From assembly GCF_001645385.1 (NCBI RefSeq), contig NZ_LVHI01000016.1, positions 23,097 through 87,096 on the forward strand: DNA of 64,000 bases. Direction: 5' to 3'. How positions within the stretch are numbered: position 1 is the stretch's first letter; each line of letters begins with the position of its first letter. A model generated the notes under the pieces. That model searched no databases, was not told the origin of the DNA, and was given only the letters and a program-made list of their open reading frames with translations. The stretch is from Rhodococcoides kyotonense (GTDB lineage: Bacteria > Actinomycetota > Actinomycetes > Mycobacteriales > Mycobacteriaceae). This document shows, in pieces, positions 41,096 to 49,458 of this stretch. Position numbers and translations under genes: made by a program.

Positions 41096-42112
41096 CTACA
41101 GCTTCCCGACGGCCTCGTCGATCATCGGCACGTAGCGTTCGAGTGCCCACGGCACGGTCAGCGGGTTGATGATCGACGACCCGGTCACGAACGGCTGCTC
41201 GGTCGGTGCAACGACGGACCCACGCCCGATGGCCGGAATCTGGTTGTAGGCGGGCTGGGCTTCGGTCTCCGCGCGGTTCTCGGCGTCCGAGTAGAACGTG
41301 AAGATCAGATCCGAATCGTTCAGCAGATTCGCGTTCTCGAGCCCGATGACCGCCGAGTCGGTGCCCTCGGTCTCGTCCAGCGTGTAGACGACGGGGTCGA
41401 CCTCCAGGCCGAGTGCACGCACCATCGCGACGCGCTGCTCCTCGGCGAGGAACACACCGAGCGTCGCGGGCCCGGTGTTGTAGATGTACGAGAACGTGAC
41501 GTCCTTGTACTCCGGATGTGCGGCGGTGGCGTCGGCGAACTGGCTCTTGATCTTCTCGATCTCCTCGGCGGCCTTGGCTTCCTCACCCATGGCCTTGCCG
41601 ATGACGTAGATCTGGTCTTCCCACGTGATGGTCCACGGCTGCTCTTCGTACGCGACGACGGGAGCGAAGTCGTTCAGCGCGTCGAACTGCTCCTGCGTGA
41701 TGCCGGACCACGGTGCGAGGATGAGGTCGGGATCGAGCGCGAGGACGGCCTCGATGTTCAATTCCGTTCCACCGGTGAATTGTTCGGGTAGCTCGTCGGC
41801 GGCGACTGCATCGTGAATCCACGGAAGATAGCCGGTGTCGTCGCTCCCCCACTGGTACTCCTCGATACCGACGGGCACGGTGCCCAGCGCGATGGCGGTC
41901 TCGGCGGACCCCATGCCGAGGGTGACGATGCGCTCGGGCTTCTCGCTGATGACGGCTTGGCCGAGCGCGGAATCGATCGTCACCGTCTCGAATTCGCTGC
42001 CCGACGCGTCCGCGGTGGTGTCGTCGGTCGACGAGCTACACCCCGCGACGACCAGGGCTGCAGCCAGGAAGCCGGACAGCATCGCGGTGCGCCGGAGAGG
42101 GAGGTGTCGCAT
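41096..42112 (-). CDS. Iron-siderophore ABC-transporter substrate-binding lipoprotein (FepB-like)
   Basis: A 338-aa class-III periplasmic-binding-type lipoprotein. Signal and lipobox LVVAGCSSS, Cys near residue 25. The mature part has RIVTLGMGSAETAIALG and VLALDPDLILAPW, typical of ferric-siderophore receptors. No permease/ATPase is adjacent. Its leader contains an IdeR-like iron box and a family-A hairpin; the GAAAGGG ribosome site is immediately downstream of that hairpin. Iron repression is therefore likely. Confidence 0.9.
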   Translation of the reverse strand: MRHLPLRRTAMLSGFLAAALVVAGCSSSTDDTTADASGSEFETVTIDSALGQAVISEKPERIVTLGMGSAETAIALGTVPVGIEEYQWGSDDTGYLPWIHDAVAADELPEQFTGGTELNIEAVLALDPDLILAPWSGITQEQFDALNDFAPVVAYEEQPWTITWEDQIYVIGKAMGEEAKAAEEIEKIKSQFADATAAHPEYKDVTFSYIYNTGPATLGVFLAEEQRVAMVRALGLEVDPVVYTLDETEGTDSAVIGLENANLLNDSDLIFTFYSDAENRAETEAQPAYNQIPAIGRGSVVAPTEQPFVTGSSIINPLTVPWALERYVPMIDEAVGKL

Positions 42113-42129
42113 CGAAGCCCTTTCGCTAG

Positions 42130-42169
42130 GTGAGCGCGAATGTATAGCCCTCTATACATTTCTGCTCAC
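42130..42169. repeat. Palindromic element, family A, in the leader of the siderophore-binding gene
   Basis: GTGAGCGCGAATGTATAG (42130-42147) faces CTATACATTTCTGCTCAC (42152-42169): 15 of 18 pairs match, loop CCCT. It ends 17 bases upstream of the start codon, between the iron box and the ribosome site, so it would be transcribed into the 5' leader. Confidence 0.75.
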
Positions 42170-42176
42170 AGGCGGT

Positions 42177-42195
42177 TTACCATAGGCTTACCTAC
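42177..42195. promoter_or_regulatory. IdeR/DtxR-like iron box
   Basis: On the minus strand the 19-mer GTAGGTAAGCCTATGGTAA fits the consensus TWAGGTWAGSCTWACCTWA at about 15-16 of 19 positions. It lies 65 bp upstream of the FepB-like gene start, the usual place for repression by iron-loaded IdeR in mycolata. The SDR gene on the other side is 49 bp away. Confidence 0.65.
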
Positions 42196-42243
42196 TCTGA
42201 AATTTCAAATTCCGTGAAACTTCGATGCACGTACGGTGGTCCC

Positions 42244-43053
42244 ATGAGCCTTCCCAAGCCAGGCCCCGATCGCACGGCGGTGGTGACCGGCGCGTCGTCG
42301 GGCATCGGTGAAGAGATCGCCCGCGAACTCGCCCGGCGTGGTCATGGCGTCACCCTCGTCGCGCGGCGCGAGGACAAGTTGGCCGCGTTGGCCGCCGAAC
42401 TCGGCGACTCAGCGCACGTGCTGGCCGCAGACCTGTCGAAGCGGTCCGATCGCGCGGCTTTGCTGGGCCGCATCGAAGCACTCGGCCTGACGCCGGACAT
42501 CCTCGTCAACAACGCGGGACTGTCCACGCTCGGGCCCGTCGCTGCGTCCGATCCCGAGGCGGAGCTCAACATGATCGAGGTCGACGTCGCATCCGTCGTC
42601 GACCTGTGCAGCCGGTTCCTTCCCGGCATGACGTCGCGACGACGCGGCGCGATCCTCAATGTCGCGTCGACCGCCGCGTTCCAGCCCCTCCCCGGTCAGG
42701 CCGGGTACGGCGCATGCAAGGCGTTCGTTCTGTCCTACACACAGAGCCTCACCGGAGAGCTGAACGGCACGGGCGTCACCGCGACTGCCCTGTGCCCCGG
42801 CCCGGTCGACACCGGCTTCGGTGAAGCAGCGGGTTTCTCGAAGGAGGACGCCGAAGCCGCACTGCCGTCGGTCATGTGGATGCCCGCCGACGTCGTCGCC
42901 AAGACCGGCGTCGACGGTATGGCCAAGGGCCGGATGGTCGCGATTCCGGGGACCGTCAACCGCGTCGCGTCGGTGTTCGCCGCGGTGACGCCCCGAAAGC
43001 TGTTGGTGCCCATCCTCGCTCGCAACCATCCCGGACTTCGGAGGGGACGATGA
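42244..43053 (+). CDS. SDR-family oxidoreductase
   Basis: A 269-aa classical short-chain dehydrogenase. TGASSGIGEEIARELA near residue 16 binds NAD(P); the NNAG motif (LVNNAGLSTLG) and Y-G-A-C-K (PGQAGYGACKAFV, near residue 160) give the catalytic Tyr and Lys. The resemblance is to the DltE/YqjQ-like SDRs of mycolata. ATG 42244 is chosen. It is coupled by ATGA to an SRPBCC gene, suggesting a two-gene lipid or ketone operon. The substrate is unknown. Confidence 0.9.
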   Translation: MSLPKPGPDRTAVVTGASSGIGEEIARELARRGHGVTLVARREDKLAALAAELGDSAHVLAADLSKRSDRAALLGRIEALGLTPDILVNNAGLSTLGPVAASDPEAELNMIEVDVASVVDLCSRFLPGMTSRRRGAILNVASTAAFQPLPGQAGYGACKAFVLSYTQSLTGELNGTGVTATALCPGPVDTGFGEAAGFSKEDAEAALPSVMWMPADVVAKTGVDGMAKGRMVAIPGTVNRVASVFAAVTPRKLLVPILARNHPGLRRGR

Positions 43054-43553
43054 CCCGTGAGATGGCCGTCTCGGACAGCGTCGTGGTGAACGCCGATCCG
43101 GACACCCTGTACGCCGCCATCAGCGATCCCACGAAGATGGGCGACTGGAGTCCGGAGAATCTCGGAGCCGTCGTGACCGACCCACGCGACGCCGCCTACG
43201 TCGGAATGCACTTCGTGGGCCGGAACAAGCGCGGCGGCGCGACGTGGGTGACCCGCTGCACGGTCACCGTCGCCGATCCCGGCAAGGCGTTCGAATTTCG
43301 CGTCCACGCGATCGGCGTGAAGAAGCCTCGCCTGAATGCCGCGAACGCCACGTGGCGCTACGACTTCGAATCCGTCGACGGCGGAACGAAGGTCACCGAG
43401 ACGTGGACCGACGACCGCCGAAAGTGGCCCGACGTCGCTGCCCTCGTGTTCGACAAGATCGTCACCCGCGGCAGGACGTTCCCGCAGTTCCAGCGTCGCA
43501 ACATCCAGAAGACGCTGGACAACCTGCAGAAGGCATACGCGACGACGAGCTAG
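43050..43553 (+). CDS. SRPBCC-family protein (polyketide cyclase/dehydrase-like)
   Basis: A 167-aa START/Bet v1-like protein that should bind a hydrophobic ligand. Marks: VVVNADPDTLYAAISDPTKMGDWSPE at the N-terminus and TWVTRCTVTVADPGKAFEF, the usual SRPBCC pattern. ATG 43050 overlaps the SDR stop (ATGA) with GAGGGG before it. The pair of SDR and SRPBCC genes recurs in actinobacteria; the function is not established. Confidence 0.85.
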   Translation: MTREMAVSDSVVVNADPDTLYAAISDPTKMGDWSPENLGAVVTDPRDAAYVGMHFVGRNKRGGATWVTRCTVTVADPGKAFEFRVHAIGVKKPRLNAANATWRYDFESVDGGTKVTETWTDDRRKWPDVAALVFDKIVTRGRTFPQFQRRNIQKTLDNLQKAYATTS

Positions 43554-43557
43554 CGAC

Positions 43558-44064
43558 CTACGCTCGCGAGAAGAGTCCTCGGACGTACGCCGCTTGCCCC
43601 GCGTGCTGAAGGTCATCGGACACCACCGACACCAGGCGAACACCGAGGGTGACCGGCGGATCCCAGTTGTCGTCGACGACGCGATCGAGGTCCTCCGCGG
43701 TCAGCGACTCGACGTACGCCTTCGTCCTGGCGTGGACGGCGTCGTGGTAGTCGCGGAGCAACTCCGCGCTGCTCGTGACGGCCGCGACGTCGTCGGAACT
43801 CTGTCCGTACCCGATGTCGCCGGCGTCGAAGGGAAGCGCGAACCGTTCGTGCCAGCCGTCCGCCGTCCAGACCTGCTCACTGCCCGCGACGCCGGCGACA
43901 TGATCGTCCTGCACGCGCGTGAGATGCCAGATCAACCACGCGACCGTGTTGGCGTCGGAATCCGGACGGAAGGAAAGAGCCTGGTCCGGAATGTCGTCGA
44001 GAGTGTCGTGGACGACGCCCTTGATGCGTTCGAACGCGTCGACGAGTACAGCGGCATGATTCAT
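43558..44064 (-). CDS. DinB-like (DUF664) mycothiol-dependent-type protein
   Basis: A 168-aa four-helix-bundle protein of the DinB/YfiT/MDMPI type. The conserved metal-site histidines are visible in AWLIWHLTRVQDDH (residues about 44-57) and DLQHAGQAAYVRGLF near the C-terminus. In actinobacteria such proteins often use mycothiol or bacillithiol. ATG 44064 has AAGGAG upstream. It is convergent with the SRPBCC gene (five-base gap). Confidence 0.85.
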   Translation of the reverse strand: MNHAAVLVDAFERIKGVVHDTLDDIPDQALSFRPDSDANTVAWLIWHLTRVQDDHVAGVAGSEQVWTADGWHERFALPFDAGDIGYGQSSDDVAAVTSSAELLRDYHDAVHARTKAYVESLTAEDLDRVVDDNWDPPVTLGVRLVSVVSDDLQHAGQAAYVRGLFSRA

Positions 44065-44080
44065 CGGGGCTCCTTCTGTG

Positions 44081-44105
44081 CGGCTTCGCCACCCGTGCGC
44101 GGTTA
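44081..44105. repeat. Partial family-A element in a divergent promoter region
   Basis: CGGCTTCGCC hairpin-like start followed by CACCCGTGCGCGGTTAGTTC resembles the left half of the elements at 55471-55500 and 7303-7320. It lies between the DinB gene (minus) and the oxidoreductase gene (plus). The right half is not recognisable. Confidence 0.45.
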
Positions 44106-44181
44106 GTTCGCCTCTGGACCGGGTGCGAAGCGAATACCCACGTTCGGAATTTTCATCACCGCGACGCCCGTTGCACAGAGA

Positions 44182-45195
44182 ATGAAGGCAATTGCGTATA
44201 CCGAGACCGGACCGTCCTCCGTACTGAACCTCGTCGAGCGAGAGCCCGGTGAGCCCGGTCCGGGTGAAGTCCGGGTCAAGGTCGTCGTGTCCGGCGTGAA
44301 TCCGACCGACTGGAAGAACCGCACCGGCGCCACCGGCTCCCTCGGATTCGACGAGGTCGTACCGAACCAGGACGGAGCCGGAATCGTCGACGCGGCGGGA
44401 CCGGGCGTCGAAGGTCTGGCCGTCGGCGATCGCGTGTGGCTTTATCTTTCCCAGCACCAACGGCCGACGGGCACCGCGCAGGAGTACACGGTCGTTCTCG
44501 CCGAGCATGTGGTGCGGCTGCCCTCCGAGGTGTCCTTCGACGTCGGCGCCAGCCTCGGCGTGCCTGCCATGACCGCGCACCGCGCGTTGACGGTGTCCGA
44601 GGACGGGCCGACGCGTCTGCACCCCGGTGCGCTGCAGGGCAAGACCGTACTGGTCGCGGGTGGAGCAGGGGCCGTCGGACATGCGGCGATTCAGTTGGCG
44701 CGGTGGTCGGGCGCGACCGTCGTGACAACCGTCAGCAGCCCCGAGAAGGGTGCACTCGCCACCGCGGCAGGCGCTCATCACGTCGTGAACTACAAGACCG
44801 GTGACGCCGAGGCCGAGATCAAGAAGATCGCGCCCGAGGGTGTCGACCTGATCGTCGAGGTCGCGCCCGCGCAGAACGCGAAGTTGAACGCAGCTGTCGC
44901 CGGCAACCGTGCATCGATCGCGGTGTACGCGAACAACGGCGGCGACGCCTTCACTCTCGACATCCGGCCGCACATGATTTCGAACGCACGCTACCAGTTC
45001 GTGCTGCTGTACACCGTCGGCGACCAGGCGTTGAAGGCTGCGCAGGAGGACGTGAGCGAGGCAGCACGGGCAGGCGTCCTCGAAGTCGGCGAGGCGGCGG
45101 GCCTTCCGCTGCACCGGTATCCGCTCGAGGACACCGCGGCCGCACACGACGCCGTCGAGAACGGTGCCGTCGGCAAGGTGCTGATCGACATCTAG
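44182..45195 (+). CDS. NADPH:quinone oxidoreductase, zinc-independent MDR family
   Basis: A 337-aa medium-chain dehydrogenase of the quinone-oxidoreductase (QOR) subgroup. GroES-like half: PGPGEVRVKVVVSGVNPTDWK; Rossmann half: VLVAGGAGAVGHAAIQLARWSGA near residue 157. The zinc-ligand cysteines of alcohol dehydrogenases are absent. Probably reduces quinones or enones with NADPH. ATG 44182 is used. A perfect family-A palindrome follows it. Confidence 0.9.
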   Translation: MKAIAYTETGPSSVLNLVEREPGEPGPGEVRVKVVVSGVNPTDWKNRTGATGSLGFDEVVPNQDGAGIVDAAGPGVEGLAVGDRVWLYLSQHQRPTGTAQEYTVVLAEHVVRLPSEVSFDVGASLGVPAMTAHRALTVSEDGPTRLHPGALQGKTVLVAGGAGAVGHAAIQLARWSGATVVTTVSSPEKGALATAAGAHHVVNYKTGDAEAEIKKIAPEGVDLIVEVAPAQNAKLNAAVAGNRASIAVYANNGGDAFTLDIRPHMISNARYQFVLLYTVGDQALKAAQEDVSEAARAGVLEVGEAAGLPLHRYPLEDTAAAHDAVENGAVGKVLIDI

Positions 45196-45253
45196 GGGCC
45201 TTCGGCCCACGTGCGTGGGAATGTAGAGCGGGCTATACATTCCCACGCACGTG
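45196..45253. repeat. Palindromic element, family A (perfect arms)
   Basis: A GGGCC-TTCG-GGCCC hairpin (45197-45209) is followed by CACGTGCGTGGGAATGTA (45208-45225), which is the exact complement of 45236-45253, with a 10-base loop. It sits between convergent genes (oxidoreductase and TenA-like). The best-preserved copy here. Confidence 0.85.
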
Positions 45254-45256
45254 AGG

Positions 45257-45883
45257 CTATGCCGCCACCCCGTGAAACTGGTTCTCCGCCTGCAACATCC
45301 CGGAGAACCAGTCGTCGAGGGTGGCGTCGTCGATACGTGCGGGCAGTGCATCGACCTCACGCGCCAACGCCTCCACCTGCGCGACGAACGCAGGCTCGGT
45401 GTGCATGACGATCCAATCCTGCAGTGCCGGTTCACGTTCGACGTCCGACGCGAGCGCTTCACGGCACCACGACAGGTACAGCGTCTCGGCCGCGAACATC
45501 CCGACGAGCGCTGCGGCTCGTCCGTGCTCACGCGCCAGACCCAATGCATACCTCGACAGCACCGACGACTCGGCCACCAGCGCGTCGACATCGCCGTCGT
45601 ACGGGAACTTCTCGCGTAGATCGGCGAAGTAGTCACGCTGCTCGCCGACGAGGTTGGACATCGACACGACGTGGTCGCGGGCGTCGTCCAACGACTCCGA
45701 CTCCGCCACCACGAGACCGAGGATGCGCACGGCCGTCAGCACGAACGCCTCCTCGATCACCAGATATCGTCGAAAACCGTTGTCCGACAGTGTTCCCGCG
45801 ATCGATTCGGCGATGAACGTCACCGCGCGCGACTCCGCGAGAGCCACCTGGTGACGCTCTACCAACGCGGCCGCGCGACTCAT
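45257..45883 (-). CDS. TenA/thiaminase-II-like protein without the catalytic Cys
   Basis: A 208-aa all-helical TenA-family protein: FRRYLVIEEAFVLTAVRIL near residue 35, SRYALGLAREHGRAAALVGMFAAETLYL near residue 113, PALQDWIVMHTEPAFVAQV, and C-terminal FSGMLQAENQFH with the conserved Glu. Where TenA has its catalytic Cys (P-C-x-W), FAAET occurs here, so it falls in the Cys-less TenA_E group and is unlikely to be ordinary thiaminase. Last gene of the eight-gene operon, ATGA-coupled to the amidotransferase gene. Confidence 0.82.
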   Translation of the reverse strand: MSRAAALVERHQVALAESRAVTFIAESIAGTLSDNGFRRYLVIEEAFVLTAVRILGLVVAESESLDDARDHVVSMSNLVGEQRDYFADLREKFPYDGDVDALVAESSVLSRYALGLAREHGRAAALVGMFAAETLYLSWCREALASDVEREPALQDWIVMHTEPAFVAQVEALAREVDALPARIDDATLDDWFSGMLQAENQFHGVAA

Positions 45884-46632
45884 TCCCCCGCTACCCACGT
45901 GATCAGGCCGTCGAACAGGTCGGTGTACCCCGCCCATTGCTCGCAGAACTCCGGGGGCGCCCAGTGCGGCGAGCAGTCCGACGTGAAGACCACCGAACGG
46001 CCCGTGCCGTACTCCCCCGCCACGACGAGCGGGTCGCCGTTGATCGTCGCGGGCACGGCGGTACCGTCCTTCGCGACGACGCGGTTGTACCCGAGCAGTC
46101 CCGGCCATTCCGTCCCTGCGCCACCGAGTGCGGCGTGCGACGGGTCGTCGACCTGCGGCACCATGCCCGCGGGAGTTTCGACGCGATCGTCCTCGGGCAG
46201 CATCGTGACCGGCAGCGCGTCGGCCAACGCGGTCTGGCGAAACGCACCGCGAGCCTGGAAACCGGAGAACGACAGATACCCGCCGATCATCATCAACGCG
46301 CCACCGCCGGCAACCCAGTCACGCAACGCGGCGAGACGATCCTCACCGGGCTGAAAACGGTCGAACACCCCCGGCGCCAACTGAATCGAGTTGGCGCCGA
46401 TGTCCGACAGCACGACGACGTCGAACTCGGCGAGCGCCTCGGCCGTACCCGGAAACTGCGTCGGCACCAGGTGGGCCGGCATGTGCACGACGTCGTGGCC
46501 GCGCGAGGTCAGCGCGTCCTTCAGCGGCCCGACACCCTCGACGTACGAATGCACGGTGAACTCGTCGACGCCCTTGACGTGCGTGGACGTCGTCATCCAA
46601 CTTTCGCCTGCGATCAGAACTTTCTTGCCCAT
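45880..46632 (-). CDS. Class-I glutamine-amidotransferase-like protein (COG5426-like)
   Basis: A 250-aa GATase1-like fold. KVLIAGESWMTTSTHVKGVDEF opens it, FDVVVLSDIGANSIQL and WVAGGGALMMIGGYLSFSGFQARGAF follow; this is the pattern of uncharacterised COG5426 proteins seen with sugar or phosphotriesterase genes, not the Cys-nucleophile amidotransferases (Gly-Gly-Tyr in place of a nucleophile elbow). Likely a lyase, hydrolase or binding role. Coupled to the TenA-like gene downstream. Confidence 0.75.
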   Translation of the reverse strand: MGKKVLIAGESWMTTSTHVKGVDEFTVHSYVEGVGPLKDALTSRGHDVVHMPAHLVPTQFPGTAEALAEFDVVVLSDIGANSIQLAPGVFDRFQPGEDRLAALRDWVAGGGALMMIGGYLSFSGFQARGAFRQTALADALPVTMLPEDDRVETPAGMVPQVDDPSHAALGGAGTEWPGLLGYNRVVAKDGTAVPATINGDPLVVAGEYGTGRSVVFTSDCSPHWAPPEFCEQWAGYTDLFDGLITWVAGE

Positions 46633-46640
46633 GAAACTCT

Positions 46641-47669
46641 CTATCCTTTTCCGGCGTGCTCGAAGAGCGCCCTGGGGTTGTCTCGCATCAGCGAGGACAC
46701 GTGCTCCGGTTCCATTCCGCCGCGCACCAATCGTGCGGCGAACGAGACCGGTACATAGGTGAATCCGTTGCCACCGTGCTTGCGGAGCATCGATTTCAGG
46801 AACAGGTCGTGGCTCAGCAGCAACTGCGTGCGATAGCCGCCGCCGACCAGACCCTGGATCGCGAGTGCCGTCTCTGCCGGGTACGGCGATTGCCCTTCAC
46901 CCGGGAACTCGAACGGCATTCCGATCATGTCGAATTCGAGGTACACGCCACGGTCGGCGATCGAACACTGATATTCGGGGTCGTTGCCCGACGGGTCCAT
47001 GTGGCACAACACCACCGAACCCGGGTCGACGCCCATCTCGTCGACGACGATGTCGAGGACGTCGTGGCCGTACCGCTTCCAGCCCGGAAGGTGAACGAAC
47101 AGGGGGACGTTCACTTCCCGCTGGGCCACACACGCCGCCCTCAGCGCTTTGGCCTCGTTGGGCGTGAACCACGGCGAGACACCGATCTCGCCGATCACGC
47201 CGGGACTCGGGCGGTCACCGGGCGCGAACTCCTCGATCAACGACGCCGCCAGCATGTCGACGCCGAGTTCCTCGACCTCGGCCGGGTGCGTGGATTCCAG
47301 GTACCAACCGCAGCCCATCACGACGCGGACTCCCGACGCCGCCGAGTACTCGGCCAGAATCTCCGGTCGACGACCGATTCCCGGCGGGGTCAGATCGACG
47401 ACCGTCGTTCCGCCGTTGTCCGCGAACGCTTTCAGGTCGTCGAGCACGGCCGCCGCGTCGTCGACCCGGCAGTTGTCGAGGCTGTGGTACGGGTTGTCGT
47501 GCAGCAGCCACGCGTCCTCGGCCCTGACCTGCCCCTGCAGAATTTCGGCGACACGCGGGTCGGAGGACTCGCTGTACGCCACCGATGCGTCGTTGTGCAG
47601 GTGTTCGTGCGGCAGAACGAGACCGAGCTCGGACGAGTCGATCGGGCCGGTGACCGTCTGTATTCTCAC
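46641..47669 (-). CDS. Phosphotriesterase-family metal hydrolase (lactonase-like)
   Basis: A 342-aa TIM-barrel amidohydrolase. Metal ligands appear in order: VLPHEHLHND (His-x-His), GEIGVSPWF (bridging Glu rather than carboxylated Lys), VPLFVHLPGW, VVLCHMDPSG and LLSHDLFLKS (Asp). Members cleave phosphotriesters, but natural ones are often lactonases of sugar acids. GTG 47669 (VRIQTVTG) overlaps the permease stop by four bases (GTGA). Fits ring opening of a sugar lactone after uptake. Confidence 0.85.
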   Translation of the reverse strand: MRIQTVTGPIDSSELGLVLPHEHLHNDASVAYSESSDPRVAEILQGQVRAEDAWLLHDNPYHSLDNCRVDDAAAVLDDLKAFADNGGTTVVDLTPPGIGRRPEILAEYSAASGVRVVMGCGWYLESTHPAEVEELGVDMLAASLIEEFAPGDRPSPGVIGEIGVSPWFTPNEAKALRAACVAQREVNVPLFVHLPGWKRYGHDVLDIVVDEMGVDPGSVVLCHMDPSGNDPEYQCSIADRGVYLEFDMIGMPFEFPGEGQSPYPAETALAIQGLVGGGYRTQLLLSHDLFLKSMLRKHGGNGFTYVPVSFAARLVRGGMEPEHVSSLMRDNPRALFEHAGKG

Positions 47670-48700
47670 TGTCCGCCCGGTGCGCTCTGCAGGTGCTTCC
47701 ACAGCTGCGCCAGCGAATGGCCGCGCATGTTGATCCAGATCGCGACCAGCAGAACGATTCCGGTGATGATCGGCGTCAGGAACGGGCTGACACCCAGCAG
47801 CGTGAGGCCGTTGGCGATGATGCCGGTCAGCACCGCACCGATGACCGTACCGACGACGGTGCCGCGGCCACCGAACAGGTTGGTACCACCGAGAACGACG
47901 GCCGTGATGACCGTGAGCTCGAATCCGTTGGCGGAGTTGGCCGATCCCGATCCGAGACGCGCTGCGATGAGCAGACCGGCGATGCCGGCAGCGAGGCCGG
48001 TGAACACCAGCGTCATCATCAGGACGCGACGGGTGTTGACGCCCGAGCGTCGCACCGACTCGACGTTGGAACCGATTCCGGTGACGTAGCGTCCGAACCT
48101 CGTGCGGTTCAACGCGACAGCACCGATCACGACGACGATCAACGCGATCCAAGCACTCGCCGAGAAGCCCAGCCACGACGCGGTGCCGAGCTTCGCGAAG
48201 TACGTGTCCGGCGTGATCGGGACCGAGAATCCCTCGGTGCGGTACAGCGCGATACCGCGAATGATCGACAGTGTCGCCAACGTGACGATGAACGGCGGAA
48301 TGCCTTGATACGCCGCGAGCCAACCGTTGACCAAACCCCACGCCGCCCCCATCAGCGGAGCGGCGACGAACACGATCGACGAATCGACACCCGCCTGGAT
48401 CAGTTCGGCGCTCATCGCGGCGACGAATGCGACCGTCGCACCGACCGACAGGTCGATCTGCCCCGTCGTGATCACGAACGTCATCGCCACCGCGATGATG
48501 AGCACCGGCGCGATCTGCGTCGCCAGGTTCGAGATGTTGGTGAAGGTCAGGAACGACGACGTCGTCACCGAGAACACCAGTGCCACAGCAACGGTGACGG
48601 CCAGCATCGCGAGCGTCGGTTTGTTCAGCGACTGCCAGAACGTGGGCCTGGCCGCGAGCGTGCTCACGGACGGCTGCGCGCTCTTGTCGATGGTGATCAT
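47666..48700 (-). CDS. Ribose-type sugar ABC transporter permease (RbsC-like)
   Basis: A 344-aa membrane protein with about nine helices of the BPD_transp_2 family. ITTGQIDLSVGATVAFVA near residue 75 and AVVLGGTNLFGGRGTVVGTVIGAVL near residue 258 are diagnostic for the RbsC/XylH group. It forms the channel for the substrate bound by the lipoprotein encoded upstream. It overlaps the ATPase gene stop region (GTG/ATGA-type coupling) and the PTE gene. Confidence 0.92.
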   Translation of the reverse strand: MITIDKSAQPSVSTLAARPTFWQSLNKPTLAMLAVTVAVALVFSVTTSSFLTFTNISNLATQIAPVLIIAVAMTFVITTGQIDLSVGATVAFVAAMSAELIQAGVDSSIVFVAAPLMGAAWGLVNGWLAAYQGIPPFIVTLATLSIIRGIALYRTEGFSVPITPDTYFAKLGTASWLGFSASAWIALIVVVIGAVALNRTRFGRYVTGIGSNVESVRRSGVNTRRVLMMTLVFTGLAAGIAGLLIAARLGSGSANSANGFELTVITAVVLGGTNLFGGRGTVVGTVIGAVLTGIIANGLTLLGVSPFLTPIITGIVLLVAIWINMRGHSLAQLWKHLQSAPGGQ

Positions 48701-49458
48701 GCTTGTCCTCCCTGCGGAACAGGTGTGCGGGTGATCAGCCCGACCAGCGACTCGATGTTCAGATCGCCGATGGGTACGTCGTCGACGCTCTCACCCTCGT
48801 ACATGACGGTGATGCGGTCGCAGACCCGGAAGAGGTCCTGCAGTCGGTGCGTCACCAGGATGACGCCGACCCCCTGTGCTGCGACGTCGGTGATCAGCTT
48901 CAGCACCGATTCCACCTCGGCGACGGCCAACGCGGCCGTCGGCTCGTCGAGGATGAGTACGTCGGGTCGGAACGACACGGCACGCGCGATGGCGACGGTC
49001 TGGCGCTGTCCACCGGACAGTTGACCGATCTCCTGATACGTCGATTTCACCTTGACGTGCAGGTCGGCCAGGATCTCGGCGGCCTTGGAATGCATGCCGT
49101 GGCGATCGAGGAACGGGCCCTTCCGCGGCTCGCGCCCGAGGAACAGATTGCTGGCGACGTCGAGCGTGTCGCACAGCGCCAGATCCTGGTAGACGATGCC
49201 GATCTTCTTCTGTTGCGCGTCGAGCGGCGTCGAGAACTTCACCGGCTCGCCGTTCACTCGCATTTCGCCACCGTCGTGTTGGACGGCGCCGGCAAGGATC
49301 TTCATGAGCGTCGACTTGCCGGCGCCGTTGTCTCCGACGACCCCGAGTACTTCCCCCTTGGACAGTCGAAGATCGACTCCGCGTAGGGATTTCACCGGGC
49401 CGTACGATTTGGTGATCCCGGACAGTTCGATCAACGGCGCGCTCGTAGGTGCCATCAC
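48697..49458 (-). CDS. Sugar ABC transporter ATP-binding protein
   Basis: A 253-aa single nucleotide-binding domain: Walker A GDNGAGKSTLMKILAG near residue 43, signature LSGGQRQTVAIARAV near residue 145, Walker B VLILDEPTAAL near residue 167. RbsA proteins usually have two fused domains; this one has one, as FrcA/XylG-like short versions do. The start is GTG 49458 or ATG 49455, both overlapping the binding-protein stop. Confidence 0.93.
   Translation of the reverse strand: MMAPTSAPLIELSGITKSYGPVKSLRGVDLRLSKGEVLGVVGDNGAGKSTLMKILAGAVQHDGGEMRVNGEPVKFSTPLDAQQKKIGIVYQDLALCDTLDVASNLFLGREPRKGPFLDRHGMHSKAAEILADLHVKVKSTYQEIGQLSGGQRQTVAIARAVSFRPDVLILDEPTAALAVAEVESVLKLITDVAAQGVGVILVTHRLQDLFRVCDRITVMYEGESVDDVPIGDLNIESLVGLITRTPVPQGGQA

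Noticed and set aside
43558..45636. A very long minus-strand frame running through the DinB gene and antisense to the quinone oxidoreductase
   Set aside because: Only the last 168 codons look real (ATG 44064 with a good ribosome site); the rest is antisense to a clear gene and has Arg/His-rich shadow composition.
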